From positions 2,045,001 through 2,109,000 of the forward strand of contig NZ_CP161920.1 in assembly GCF_040819555.1 (NCBI RefSeq): a stretch of 64,000 bases of DNA, written 5' to 3'. Source of the stretch: Nitratireductor sp. GISD-1A_MAKvit (GTDB lineage Bacteria; Pseudomonadota; Alphaproteobacteria; Rhizobiales; Rhizobiaceae). Both the position numbers and the translations under genes were made by a program. The notes beneath the pieces are model-generated. The model saw only the letters and a list, made by a program, of their open reading frames with translations. It was not told the DNA's origin and did no database searches. Positions 9,435 to 17,648 of this stretch are shown in pieces (positions within the stretch are counted from its first letter, which is position 1; the number at the start of each line of letters is the position of its first letter).

Positions 9435-10406
9435 ATGTCTTTTTCAGGAATGCCCTTTGATGATGTTCGTTCCGTTCTCGAGCAGATCGAGGCACTGGAT
9501 CAAGATGCCGGCAGCGCAATGGCTCGTGCTTTTGCACGGGCGGGACATGCTGGAAATGCTCTTGGGCGCCTGAAAGATCTGGGCGTATGGCTTGCGGCCA
9601 CGCGTGGCCGGACGCCTCCATTGATCGGCAAGACCGGTGTGGCACTCTACGCTTCGACGCACGGATTTTCTGAAAACGCTGCTGTGGCGCTTGCAGAACA
9701 ACAGGCTCGGGTGGATGCTGTCGCTTCCGGTGCCGCGCCGGTTTCGCATCTTTGTGTGGCAAACGACCTATCACTGAACGTTTTTGAACTGGCGCTCGAC
9801 ATGCCTTGTGATGACGCAAGGCGGGCTGCTTCGCTGGACGAACGCTCATGCGCAGCGACAATCGCGTTTGGCATGGAGGCCACTGCCGAAGGGGTTGATC
9901 TTCTGAGTATCGGTGCCTTGGGGAAAGAGGCGCCGATAGCGGGGGCGTCGATCCTCTGCGCTCTGTTCGATGGGGGCTTCGAGCATCTGGAGCGTGATGC
10001 AAGGGCAGTGGTTGAAGCTGTTCACACGTTTCATGGGGCACGGCTGGGAGAGCCACTTGAAATTCTCCGATGTCTGGGGGGGCGCGATATTGCCGCGCTG
10101 GTCGGCGCCATTCTCGCTGGTCGCGTTCAGGGTATCCCCGTTATCCTCGACGGGCTGCCTGCGCTGGCTGCATGTGGGGTTTTGCATGCCCTGAAACCGG
10201 AAGCTACGGCTCATTGCATGCTCGCCGGAGCCGGCACGGAGATGGAACGCTGGGTGGCTGAAAAGCTTGACCTTGTTGCCTTGGTGGACCTTCGCCTTTC
10301 ACAGGAGCCGGGATGTGCCGGTGCTCTTGCAGCTGCAGTTGTGAAATCAGCGGCGGCGCTGGCTGGTGGGGTTTTTGAGGTCGCCGAGCGTCAAAGCGCA
10401 CTCTGA
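9435..10406 (+). CDS. cobT: Nicotinate-nucleotide--dimethylbenzimidazole phosphoribosyltransferase (divergent CobT)
   Basis: The enzyme transfers the phosphoribosyl group of nicotinate mononucleotide to the lower base of cobalamin. The start at 9435 gives MSFSGMPFDDVRSVL, which matches the family N-terminus; an in-frame ATG at 9360 is less likely. Family segments are recognisable: GRLKDLGVWLAA, DERSCAATIAFGMEA, EILRCLGGRDIAALVGAIL and VPVILDG-like VQGIPVILDGLPALAA. Two things are odd. The loop that is normally GIGNTT reads LGKEAPIAGAS, and the C-terminal catalytic region that is normally RLGEGxG reads RLSQEPGCAG. The usual neighbour cobS is absent. At 323 aa it is slightly short. Family membership is secure; full activity is doubtful. 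Confidence 0.8.
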   Translation: MSFSGMPFDDVRSVLEQIEALDQDAGSAMARAFARAGHAGNALGRLKDLGVWLAATRGRTPPLIGKTGVALYASTHGFSENAAVALAEQQARVDAVASGAAPVSHLCVANDLSLNVFELALDMPCDDARRAASLDERSCAATIAFGMEATAEGVDLLSIGALGKEAPIAGASILCALFDGGFEHLERDARAVVEAVHTFHGARLGEPLEILRCLGGRDIAALVGAILAGRVQGIPVILDGLPALAACGVLHALKPEATAHCMLAGAGTEMERWVAEKLDLVALVDLRLSQEPGCAGALAAAVVKSAAALAGGVFEVAERQSAL

Positions 10407-10419
10407 ACCGAACTTGTGG

Positions 10420-11949
10420 TCAGGCGACGCCGCCTGACGCCACTTTGGGTTCCATGGGCATGGCTGGGAGCTCCTCCATCACGCGCGAGCGCGGGAAGGC
10501 GACGATGGCGGTTGTGCCGGAACGCAATTTCGACTGGAGCTCGAAAACACCATCGTGCAGGGCTGTCAGCCCCTGGACGATGGGGAGGCCGAGACCGGTG
10601 CCCTGTTCGGCGCTCTTGATGGCGATCGAGCCCTGACCGAAGGCGGACAAAACCACGGCTATTTCTGCTTCTGGAATGCCCGGTCCGTTGTCTTGCACTG
10701 ATATGTACTGACCCCCGCCGGCAGTCCAGCCCACCCGTATGCGCACTTCACCCCCGCTAGGGCTGAATTTCACGGCATTGGACAAAAGGTTCAGGGTGAT
10801 CTGGCGGATCGACCGTTCATCAGCGAAAAGGCGAAGAAGCGTTGGCTCCGTCTCGATTTTCAAAGAGATGTTCTTGCTTCGCGCTTTCAGTTCCATCAGC
10901 CGACAGCAGTCTTCTACCACCGGGGCAAGAGAAAGCGGTTCTTCGTTCAGTTTGTAGCGCCCGGCTTCGATACGCGACAGATCCAGAATCTCGTTGATCA
11001 GGCTGAGCAAATGCTTGCCGGATTGGTGAATGTCACTGGCGTAGTCGCGGTAGGTCGGGTTCTCGAGCGGCCCCAGTACCTGATTGGCCATGACTTCAGA
11101 GAAGCCCAGAATCGCATTCAGCGGTGTCCTCAGCTCGTGGCTCATGGACGCGAGAAACCGTGATTTTGCCAGGTTGGCTTCCTCGGCACGGCGGCGCGCT
11201 TCGTCAGACATGGATTTTGCGGTTTCAAGCTCTGCTACCAGTGCGTTCTTCTCGCTTTGGGAGGCGAGAAGTGTAAGGGCAGCTCGATTTCTATGATTTG
11301 CGACATAGGTGAGAAACGGCAGGGAAGCGGCAACAACGACCGCTGCAACAAGGGTGCTGGTCGCTGGATTGAGGCTGGCCTGGAATGCAAACGCGCAGAC
11401 GGGAAGTGCGAACGCAGCGACCAGGGCACCCCCCAGCGCGGCGGTCACGATTGCCGTTCCTGCGATGACGAATAGCAGCACGGTCCCCTGAACGAGTACA
11501 ATCTCGGGGAGTGTCGTGCCGGTGGTTGGAAGAAGCGCGAAACAGGTCCACCCAATCCCACTCGCAAAATGTGCTGCGAAGAGCCAGCGCCGTGTACGGA
11601 CAACCTCGATCTCGTTCTGTGACCGGTGTTTCAGTCTTTGCGCGATCGCGAAGAGAGGTAGATAGCAGGCGAGGGCGGCAAAAGCCCACATCGCCAGTGT
11701 GTGTGTTGAGCCACCGGCGTAGAGACCGCCAAAAACGACCAGGAGGATAAGAAGAGGCGGCGTTCCCGCATTGGAAAGGAGGGCGCGTGCATGAAGTTTC
11801 AGCATGTCGCGATTGAAATCGGGCGGGCCGAGATTTTGCGACAGCCGGTCTCTTGTGCGGCGCACGGCAAGGCCGACATTGCTGTTGCGATGCGGCTTGG
11901 TGCGGTCCACAATAAATTTGTCAGCTGATTTCGAAGCTTTCGGCAACAT
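10420..11949 (-). CDS. Membrane sensor histidine kinase (HisKA plus HATPase_c)
   Basis: After a basic N-terminal tail there are about five hydrophobic segments (roughly residues 60-210), then a short coiled linker and a histidine kinase core. The phospho-acceptor motif is SHELRTPLNAILGFSEV. The ATPase boxes are N (NLLSNAVKFSP), G1 (VQDNGPGIPEAEI) and G2 (GTGLGLPIVQGL). The core resembles the PleC/DivJ/PdhS group of rhizobial kinases, but no PAS domain is obvious. The ATG at 11949 is chosen because GGAGG lies upstream; a GTG one codon earlier and a TTG at 11982 are alternatives. There is no response regulator nearby, so it is an orphan kinase with an unknown signal. Confidence 0.85.
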   Translation of the reverse strand: MLPKASKSADKFIVDRTKPHRNSNVGLAVRRTRDRLSQNLGPPDFNRDMLKLHARALLSNAGTPPLLILLVVFGGLYAGGSTHTLAMWAFAALACYLPLFAIAQRLKHRSQNEIEVVRTRRWLFAAHFASGIGWTCFALLPTTGTTLPEIVLVQGTVLLFVIAGTAIVTAALGGALVAAFALPVCAFAFQASLNPATSTLVAAVVVAASLPFLTYVANHRNRAALTLLASQSEKNALVAELETAKSMSDEARRRAEEANLAKSRFLASMSHELRTPLNAILGFSEVMANQVLGPLENPTYRDYASDIHQSGKHLLSLINEILDLSRIEAGRYKLNEEPLSLAPVVEDCCRLMELKARSKNISLKIETEPTLLRLFADERSIRQITLNLLSNAVKFSPSGGEVRIRVGWTAGGGQYISVQDNGPGIPEAEIAVVLSAFGQGSIAIKSAEQGTGLGLPIVQGLTALHDGVFELQSKLRSGTTAIVAFPRSRVMEELPAMPMEPKVASGGVA

Positions 11950-12016
11950 CACCTGTTTCGTGTTCCTCCAAACTCTGATCAAGTTATTCGCGAATGATTA
12001 AAAGTCCCTTCAAGAA

Positions 12017-12610
12017 ATGAATGGCCGTGGAAACCCGAGGCGTTCTCGCCGCCGCTCGATGAGCCTTGTCGACCTGGCACTAACCCTCCTGCTTCTGGTT
12101 GGAATCGCGCTTCTCGTGGATCGGTTTCAGCGCCTCTCTACTCGTACACTTGACGGGACGGTTACCGTTCATGATGGCGATACCATCACGCTGGCGGGTG
12201 AAAGGATACGGATTCGCGGGATTGATGCACCGGAGCTCCGCCAGAGTTGTACACGTGATGGCCATCCATATGATTGTGGTCGTAAAGCGCTCAGAGCGCT
12301 GGTCCAGATGGTGAAGGGACACACGGTTGTCTGCGAAGGCCACGAACGGGACCGCTATGACAGGCTCCTGGCTCAGTGCATGGTGGGAGATCAGGATATC
12401 GGTCTGGCTATGGTGGAAGCGGGATGGGCCATGGCTTACGGCGATTATGATGCTGCCGAAGCGCAGGCCCGCCGCGGCCGCGTCGGGATCTGGGCGGGCG
12501 GTTTCGACGCGCCACGCGCTTGGCGGGAAGCACATGAAGAAGAGGAGGTGTTTCCTGATGGCATTCTCACAAACATCATCAGGAGGATCAGGCGATGGTT
12601 TGCAGGTTAG
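12017..12610 (+). CDS. Thermonuclease family protein (staphylococcal nuclease-like)
   Basis: The 197-aa protein has a hydrophobic N-terminal segment (SLVDLALTLLLLVGIALLV), a signal anchor or signal peptide, followed by an SNase-like domain. Key motifs are VHDGDTITLAGERIRIRGID (first active-site strand, with the Asp and Arg of the family), APELRQ, and ERDRYDRLLAQC with the second catalytic Arg. The order and the family's usual role suggest an exported, calcium-dependent DNase/RNase. An internal ATG at 12059 is a possible alternative start. The next gene, a GST, begins 27 bases downstream. Confidence 0.85.
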   Translation: MNGRGNPRRSRRRSMSLVDLALTLLLLVGIALLVDRFQRLSTRTLDGTVTVHDGDTITLAGERIRIRGIDAPELRQSCTRDGHPYDCGRKALRALVQMVKGHTVVCEGHERDRYDRLLAQCMVGDQDIGLAMVEAGWAMAYGDYDAAEAQARRGRVGIWAGGFDAPRAWREAHEEEEVFPDGILTNIIRRIRRWFAG

Positions 12611-12637
12611 AGGCATTGATCAATCCAGGAGTCGACC

Positions 12638-13249
12638 ATGAAACTGTATGATGGTGCCAAAGCACCCAATCCAAGGCGTGTGCGGATTTTCATTGCGGAG
12701 AAGGGTATTGAGGTGCCGGTCGTGCCGGTCGACATGGGGGCGCTGGAGCATAAGTCCGACAGACTGACGAGGCTCAATCCCCTGCAGCGGCTGCCTGTTC
12801 TTGAACTTGAGGATGGCACGGTTCTGACGGAAACGGTTGCCATTTGCCGTTATTTTGAGGGGCTCCATCCTGAACCCGCCCTGTTTGGGAAGGGGGCTTT
12901 GGGTGTCGCGCAGGTTGAGATGTGGCAGCGGCGCATCGAAATGCACCTGTTCTATCCCATCGCGCAGGCATTCCGGCACCTGCATCCCGCAATGCAAGGC
13001 TGGGAGGTGCCCCAGATCGCGGAATGGGGAGAAGCGAACAAGCCGAAGGCCCAGGAGTTTCTGGCTTATCTGGACAAGGAACTTGGCCAGCGTGAATTTA
13101 TCTCTGGAGATGTCTATACAATTGCCGATATCACCGCTCTGGTGAGCGTCGATTTTCTCAGACTTGCGCGCATATCGATCCCCGAAGGGCTTGATCACCT
13201 TATGCGCTGGTATCACACGGTCGCGGGGCGACCGAGCGCGAAAGCGTGA
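12638..13249 (+). CDS. Glutathione S-transferase family protein
   Basis: This 203-aa protein has the two-domain GST layout: a thioredoxin-like N-terminal half (KLYDGAKAPNPRRVRIFIAEKG, then LEDGTVLTETVAICRYFE, with the glutathione-binding E-T/S pair) and an all-helical C-terminal half (SGDVYTIADITALVSVDFLR, the N-capping box). It probably acts on electrophiles with glutathione in the cytosol; the substrate is unknown. It overlaps the following uracil-DNA glycosylase-family gene by 4 bases (ATGA), so the two are translationally coupled. Confidence 0.88.
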   Translation: MKLYDGAKAPNPRRVRIFIAEKGIEVPVVPVDMGALEHKSDRLTRLNPLQRLPVLELEDGTVLTETVAICRYFEGLHPEPALFGKGALGVAQVEMWQRRIEMHLFYPIAQAFRHLHPAMQGWEVPQIAEWGEANKPKAQEFLAYLDKELGQREFISGDVYTIADITALVSVDFLRLARISIPEGLDHLMRWYHTVAGRPSAKA

Positions 13250-13899
13250 TGACTGAAGACAGTGCAGATGGGCTGGAAACGCTTCTGCGCAGGATACGCG
13301 CGTGCCGTATCTGTGTCGAAGCGCCGCAAGGAAATCCCCTGCCGCACGAGCCTCGGCCGGTCGTGGTCGGTTCGAGGAAGGCACGTGTCCTGATTGCCGG
13401 GCAGGCACCCGGTACGCGTGTGCATGCCTCCGGGCTGCCATTCGACGATCGCTCCGGCGATCGTCTGCGCGACTGGCTGGGGGTGGACCGGGCTGCCTTT
13501 TACGATCCGGACCTCTTCGCCATAGTGCCCATGGGCTTTTGCTTTCCGGGCCTTGATGCAAAAGGTGGCGATTTGCCTCCGCGAAAGGAATGTGCGCCTG
13601 CCTGGCGTTCCTCGTTGCTGGCCGAAATGCCTCAGATCGAGCTGGTTCTTGTCATTGGGCAGTATGCCCAATCGTGGCACCTGGGTGATGAGCGATCGCG
13701 TACATTGACCGAGACGGTGGCCGACTGGAGGCGTTTGCTTCAGCTGGACCGGTCTCCACGTGTTCTCCCATTGCCGCATCCCTCCTGGCGCAACACGGGG
13801 TGGCTGAAAAGGAATCCCTGGTTCGAGCGGGAGCTTCTTCCGGTTCTCCGAGAGGGAATTTATCGGCTTGTTATGAAGAGAAAGAGAAAACCAGACTAG
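13246..13899 (+). CDS. Uracil-DNA glycosylase family protein (COG1573-like)
   Basis: The 217-aa protein carries the glycosylase motifs VLIAGQAPGTRVHASGLPF (motif 1, GxAPG) and PLPHPSWRNTGWLKRNPWF (motif 2, HPS). An N-terminal RACRIC is similar to the cysteine region of family 4 and 5 enzymes, but the four-cysteine iron-sulfur set is not complete. The expected role is base-excision repair or a related deoxyribosyl hydrolase activity; some members of this branch are uncharacterised. It overlaps the GST gene by 4 bases. Confidence 0.8.
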   Translation: MMTEDSADGLETLLRRIRACRICVEAPQGNPLPHEPRPVVVGSRKARVLIAGQAPGTRVHASGLPFDDRSGDRLRDWLGVDRAAFYDPDLFAIVPMGFCFPGLDAKGGDLPPRKECAPAWRSSLLAEMPQIELVLVIGQYAQSWHLGDERSRTLTETVADWRRLLQLDRSPRVLPLPHPSWRNTGWLKRNPWFERELLPVLREGIYRLVMKRKRKPD

Positions 13900-13983
13900 T
13901 CTCGCTCTCAGTGAGGTAAAAGTTTTCTTGTTTCGCGTGGGTTCCGCTGTCACTTTAGGAAAAATTTTTCTTCGGAGCCTGTC

Positions 13984-14478
13984 ATGGATCGCCTAGATCG
14001 CAAAATTCTGCGTCTTTTGCAGGAAAATTCGACCCTCGCTGTTGCCGATGTCGCAAAAAAGGTTGGTCTGTCGACCACGCCATGCTGGCGACGTATCCAG
14101 AAGCTTGAAGAAGAAGGTGTAATTCGCCGGCGCGTTGCAGTCCTCGATCCCGAGAAGGTCAATGCGAGAGTGAACGTGTTTGTTTCTATCCGTACAAACA
14201 TGCACAGTCATGAATGGCTGAAGCGCTTCTCGGAAGTTATCCAGCAGTTTCCGGAGGTGGTCGAGTTTTACCGCATGAGCGGCGATGTGGATTATCTTTT
14301 ACGGGTCGTCGTGCCGGACATCGCAGCGTATGACGCTTTCTACAAGCGGCTGATCGCAAAGATCGAGATTCGAGATGTCTCGTCTACCTTCGCGATGGAG
14401 CAGATAAAATACACGACCGAGCTGCCGCTGGATTATCTCGTTCTGGACAAGGAATCTGGAACATCCGGCAGTGGTTGA
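13984..14478 (+). CDS. Lrp/AsnC family transcriptional regulator
   Basis: The 164-aa protein has the family layout. An N-terminal winged HTH (LDRKILRLLQENSTLAVADVAKKVGLSTTPCWRRIQKLEEEGVI, residues 3-46, shown in the sequence) is followed by an effector-binding alpha-beta domain (DVDYLLRVVVPDIAAYDAF). Such proteins form octamers that sense amino acids and regulate nearby or distant genes. Its 3' end overlaps the convergent DUF3299-like gene by 46 bases. The upstream 84 bases are AT-rich and probably hold its promoter. Close relatives often regulate amino-acid uptake; the ABC transporter cluster starting near 16 kb is a possible target, which is only an inference. Confidence 0.9.
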   Translation: MDRLDRKILRLLQENSTLAVADVAKKVGLSTTPCWRRIQKLEEEGVIRRRVAVLDPEKVNARVNVFVSIRTNMHSHEWLKRFSEVIQQFPEVVEFYRMSGDVDYLLRVVVPDIAAYDAFYKRLIAKIEIRDVSSTFAMEQIKYTTELPLDYLVLDKESGTSGSG

Positions 14479-15032
14479 GGGGAGGCGCCGTCTTTCCCAT
14501 GAGTGAGCGATTGCCAGGGATTGGACTGGAAAGACCGGCCCGAAGCGGGGGCGTTCTTCAACGGGCGTACTTCCGCCCGGTGAATGCTGTAACCTGACTG
14601 GATGACCGCAGGGCCATCCAGGATGAACATCTGCGTTTTCTCCAGCCCCGACGACAGTTTTCCCGCGACGGTGACCGGTTCGTAGTTTGATCGCAACCGG
14701 TAGGGAGTGGCTGGGACAACGCGGATGACCTGATTGGCCGGGGGTTGCGCATTGTGACTGCAGGCACCGGGGCGCGAGACCAGCATGAAGGTGTAAACCA
14801 GATCGCCTTCCCGGTCTGACGGCAGAAGGTAGCCCGTCAGGCTGATTGCCTGTCCATCAAACAAGGGGGTGAGTGCGCCTTGTTCCGACAGGGATGCGTC
14901 AGTCTGTGGAACAAGATCCGACCATTGGAGCTGGTGTATCGTTCCGGGAGATGCAGACCCGGCCACAACGAACCCCATCACGGCAATCGCACCGGAAACT
15001 GCCGAGCGGATGGCATGTGTGAACGGGCTCAT
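14433..15032 (-). CDS. DUF3299-like exported protein
   Basis: The 199-aa product begins with a signal peptide-like segment (SAVSGAIAVMGFVVAGSAS). The rest matches DUF3299 features: LQWSDLVP, then SLTGYLLPS, then FMLVSRPGACSHNAQPPANQV, where the Cys is conserved in the family. Function is unknown; relatives are periplasmic or lipoproteins found near metal and redox genes. It starts 9 bases after the stop of the dehydrogenase gene upstream on the same strand, which suggests co-transcription. Confidence 0.7.
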   Translation of the reverse strand: MSPFTHAIRSAVSGAIAVMGFVVAGSASPGTIHQLQWSDLVPQTDASLSEQGALTPLFDGQAISLTGYLLPSDREGDLVYTFMLVSRPGACSHNAQPPANQVIRVVPATPYRLRSNYEPVTVAGKLSSGLEKTQMFILDGPAVIQSGYSIHRAEVRPLKNAPASGRSFQSNPWQSLTHGKDGASPQPLPDVPDSLSRTR

Positions 15033-15041
15033 TGAGGCGCC

Positions 15042-15911
15042 TTATTCCATGAGCCGGGCGATCAGGGAGGAGGTGTCCCAGCGGTTGCCACCCATCTTCT
15101 GTACATCCTTGTAGAACTGGTCGACCAGTGCGGTAACAGGGAGGCTTGCCCCGTTTCGGTCGGCCTCGGCAAGGCAGATCGCCAGATCCTTGCGCATCCA
15201 GTCCACCGCGAAGCCGAAATCGAACTCTCCCCGGTTCATCGTTTTGTGCCGGTTCTCCATCTGCCATGAGCCGGCCGCGCCCTTGGAAATCACGTCCACC
15301 ACCTTTTCGATGTCGAGGCCGGCCTGTTTTCCGAAGTGGATTCCCTCGGCCAGGCCTTGGACGAGCCCTGCAATGCAGATCTGGTTGATCATCTTGGTGA
15401 GCTGCCCCGCTCCCACCGGGCCCATCAGTCCCACCATTCGAGCATAGCACTCAATGACCGGCCGCGCCTGGCTGAAAACCGCTTCATCTCCGCCGCACAT
15501 GACGGTGAGAACCCCATTTTCCGCTCCTGCCTGTCCGCCCGAGACCGGAGCGTCGATGAAGGCGAAGCCGCGCTTTTGGGCTTCCTTTGCCAGTTCGCGC
15601 GCAACTTCAGCAGAGGCTGTGGTGTTGTCGATAAACACCGCGCCTTTCTTCATGTCCTCGAAAGCGCCATTCTCGTCCACGGTGACCGAGCGAAGGTCAT
15701 CATCGTTTCCAACGCAGCAGAAGACAAAATCCTTTCCTGACGCTGCTTCACGAGGGGTAGGGGCACTGGTGCCGCCGTGTTCCTGGACCCAGCGTTGTGC
15801 CTTCTCGGGGCTGCGGTTGTACACGGTGACATTGTGTCCGCCTTTGTTGAGAAGATGCGCGGCCATCGGGTATCCCATAACTCCAAGACCGATGAATGCG
15901 ACGTCTGCCAT
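15042..15911 (-). CDS. NAD(P)-dependent oxidoreductase, 3-hydroxyisobutyrate dehydrogenase family
   Basis: The 289-aa protein is a typical beta-hydroxyacid dehydrogenase. The Rossmann motif is FIGLGVMGYPMAAHLL, the substrate-binding motif is DAPVSGGQAGAENGVL, and the catalytic lysine is in GAGQLTKMINQ. The Asn after TVYNR suggests a preference for NADP, as in glyoxylate/succinic-semialdehyde reductases, but this is an inference. It lies 46 bases downstream of the ABC permease genes, so it may use an imported amino acid or a product of it. Confidence 0.88.
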   Translation of the reverse strand: MADVAFIGLGVMGYPMAAHLLNKGGHNVTVYNRSPEKAQRWVQEHGGTSAPTPREAASGKDFVFCCVGNDDDLRSVTVDENGAFEDMKKGAVFIDNTTASAEVARELAKEAQKRGFAFIDAPVSGGQAGAENGVLTVMCGGDEAVFSQARPVIECYARMVGLMGPVGAGQLTKMINQICIAGLVQGLAEGIHFGKQAGLDIEKVVDVISKGAAGSWQMENRHKTMNRGEFDFGFAVDWMRKDLAICLAEADRNGASLPVTALVDQFYKDVQKMGGNRWDTSSLIARLME

Positions 15912-15957
15912 GTGGATGCTTCTCCCTGGTGTGCGGTTTTCCTGACGGATCTGTGCT

Positions 15958-16782
15958 CTAGCGTTTCAGATGTTTGGTGATGCGACGCTCGATCCAGTCG
16001 ATTGTGTTGCGCAGAACCTCGACGATCGCGAGATAGATGATTGCGGCCCAGATATACGTCTGGAAGTCGAACGTTCTGGAATAGGCGCGCCTTGTCTCGC
16101 CCATCAGGTCGTAAACGGTAATGATCGCGACGATCGCCGATCCCTTGATCATCAAGATGATCTCGTTGCCATAGGGGCGGAGCGCGACGATCATTGCCTG
16201 AGGCAGGATGATCCTCCAGAAGGTTCGCAGTCTTGAGATGCCCAACGCTGATGCCGCCTCCCACTGGCCTCGGCCAACGCTTTCTATGGCACCGCGTAGA
16301 ATTTCGGCCTGATAGGCCGCCGTGTTCAGAGTAAATGCAAAGACTGCGCAGTACCAAGCTTCACGAAAGAAACCCCAAAGTCCCAGAGCCTGCAGCTCTG
16401 GCCTGAAAGAGCCCAGGCCATAATAGACAAGAAATGTCTGGGCGAGCAGTGGCGTACCGCGGAAGATATAGACATAGGCATAGGCAATCGCTCCCACCAG
16501 CCGGTTTCGCGACATGCGCCCAAGCGCGATAGGCACGGACAGTATGGCGCCCAGAATGATGGAGACACCCACGAGCTGTATGGTGATCCACAGGCCCGAA
16601 AGATAGCGCGGAGCGTATCGGGTGAAGACCTCCGCATTCCAGGAATTTATCAGAAACGCTACCAGCCCGAGGCCAAGCGCTCCCCAAATAGCGAGAAGGG
16701 TGACGCCTATGGTGCGCGAGCGGGTCCAGCCCTGCCCGATTTCCGGCGGTCGCTCGACGACGGCGGTGTTCTGGGCGCTCAT
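15958..16782 (-). CDS. Amino-acid ABC transporter permease (HisM/ArtM type)
   Basis: The 274-aa protein has an N-terminal cytoplasmic tail with one early membrane segment (residues 25-47) and then the His/Glu/Gln/Arg/opine permease core. The EAA loop is WEAASALGISRLRTFWRIILPQA, shown at about residues 172-194, which contacts the ATPase. It overlaps the upstream permease by 4 bases (ATGA on the minus strand). Together they form the membrane channel of a polar amino-acid importer; the ATPase gene is not in this window near them. Confidence 0.9.
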   Translation of the reverse strand: MSAQNTAVVERPPEIGQGWTRSRTIGVTLLAIWGALGLGLVAFLINSWNAEVFTRYAPRYLSGLWITIQLVGVSIILGAILSVPIALGRMSRNRLVGAIAYAYVYIFRGTPLLAQTFLVYYGLGSFRPELQALGLWGFFREAWYCAVFAFTLNTAAYQAEILRGAIESVGRGQWEAASALGISRLRTFWRIILPQAMIVALRPYGNEIILMIKGSAIVAIITVYDLMGETRRAYSRTFDFQTYIWAAIIYLAIVEVLRNTIDWIERRITKHLKR

Positions 16783-17492
16783 CGCTGAACTCCGTGGCGT
16801 TTCGTCCAGCTCTCAATGGCTCCGAGAACGATCGAGGAAAGCATGGCAAGAACGAGATAGAGAAGACAGGCGATGCCGAAGAACAGGAACGCTTCCTTCG
16901 TCACGCGAGCGGCAATACCCGTCTGGCGCAGAATGTCGGCAAGGCCGATCACGGAAACGAGTGCCGTGTCCTTCAACAGGATGAGCCAGAGATTGGACAG
17001 TCCCGGCAAGGCAAGACGTATCAGTTGTGGCAGGATGACGAGCCGCATTGTCTGCCCGTTGGAGAGGCCGACTGCGTGTCCGCCTTCGAACTGCCCCTGA
17101 GGAATGGCCCGGAAAGCAGCGAGAAACACCTCGCTCGCATAGGAAGAGAAGACCGTGCCCAGCGCCACCATCCCGGCGACGAAAGCGTTGATCTCTACGG
17201 TGGTCCCGGGGCTGATGGTCTGGACGAGTTTCTGCAACCCGATCTGAGCACCGTAAAAGACCAGGAAGAGGGTCAGTAGTTCCGGCAAACCCCGGAAGAT
17301 CGTCGTGTAGATGTTGGCGGCCAGGCGCAGTGTTCTGTCCTGCGACCGCTTTCCCAGGGCCACAAAGAAACCGACGACAAGTCCAAGTGGTAACGTGGCC
17401 AGAGCCAGAGTGACCGTGAGAAGCACACCTTTGGCGATATCGTCGCCCCAGCCTTCGGGGCCGAAACTCAATAGGGTCCAGACCCCGTCCAT
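16779..17492 (-). CDS. Amino-acid ABC transporter permease (HisQ type)
   Basis: This 237-aa integral membrane protein has five or six predicted helices and the permease EAA loop EGGHAVGLSNGQTMRLVILP. N-terminal motifs (GVLLTVTLALATLPLGLVVG) are typical of the HisQ/ArtQ side of the heterodimer. It follows the binding-protein gene with a 156-base gap holding a strong hairpin, a common way to lower permease expression relative to the binding protein. Confidence 0.9.
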   Translation of the reverse strand: MDGVWTLLSFGPEGWGDDIAKGVLLTVTLALATLPLGLVVGFFVALGKRSQDRTLRLAANIYTTIFRGLPELLTLFLVFYGAQIGLQKLVQTISPGTTVEINAFVAGMVALGTVFSSYASEVFLAAFRAIPQGQFEGGHAVGLSNGQTMRLVILPQLIRLALPGLSNLWLILLKDTALVSVIGLADILRQTGIAARVTKEAFLFFGIACLLYLVLAMLSSIVLGAIESWTKRHGVQR

Positions 17493-17585
17493 CTCCCAAA
17501 ACCCTTGTTCGAACCGCCTCCCGGACGCGAATTGACGGTTTCATTTCGATTGCAGCTTTTCTTGCAACGCGAGCTGCTTGAACAA

Positions 17586-17618
17586 CAGGCGGCCGAACCG
17601 ATCCGGTCAGGCCGCCTG
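17586..17618 (-). terminator. Hairpin between binding-protein gene and permease genes
   Basis: A 9-bp inverted repeat (CAGGCGGCC and GGCCGCCTG) with a 15-nt loop lies 30 bases past the binding-protein stop codon, with only TTGTT after it. It probably acts as a partial terminator or mRNA stabiliser that favours the binding protein. Confidence 0.6.
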
Positions 17619-17648
17619 CTCAAATTCAATCACGCATGATTGCCTGGT

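Noticed and set aside
12620..13561. 313-aa minus-strand ORF opposite the GST gene
   Set aside because: The GST and glycosylase genes on the plus strand have clear family motifs, so this is a shadow.
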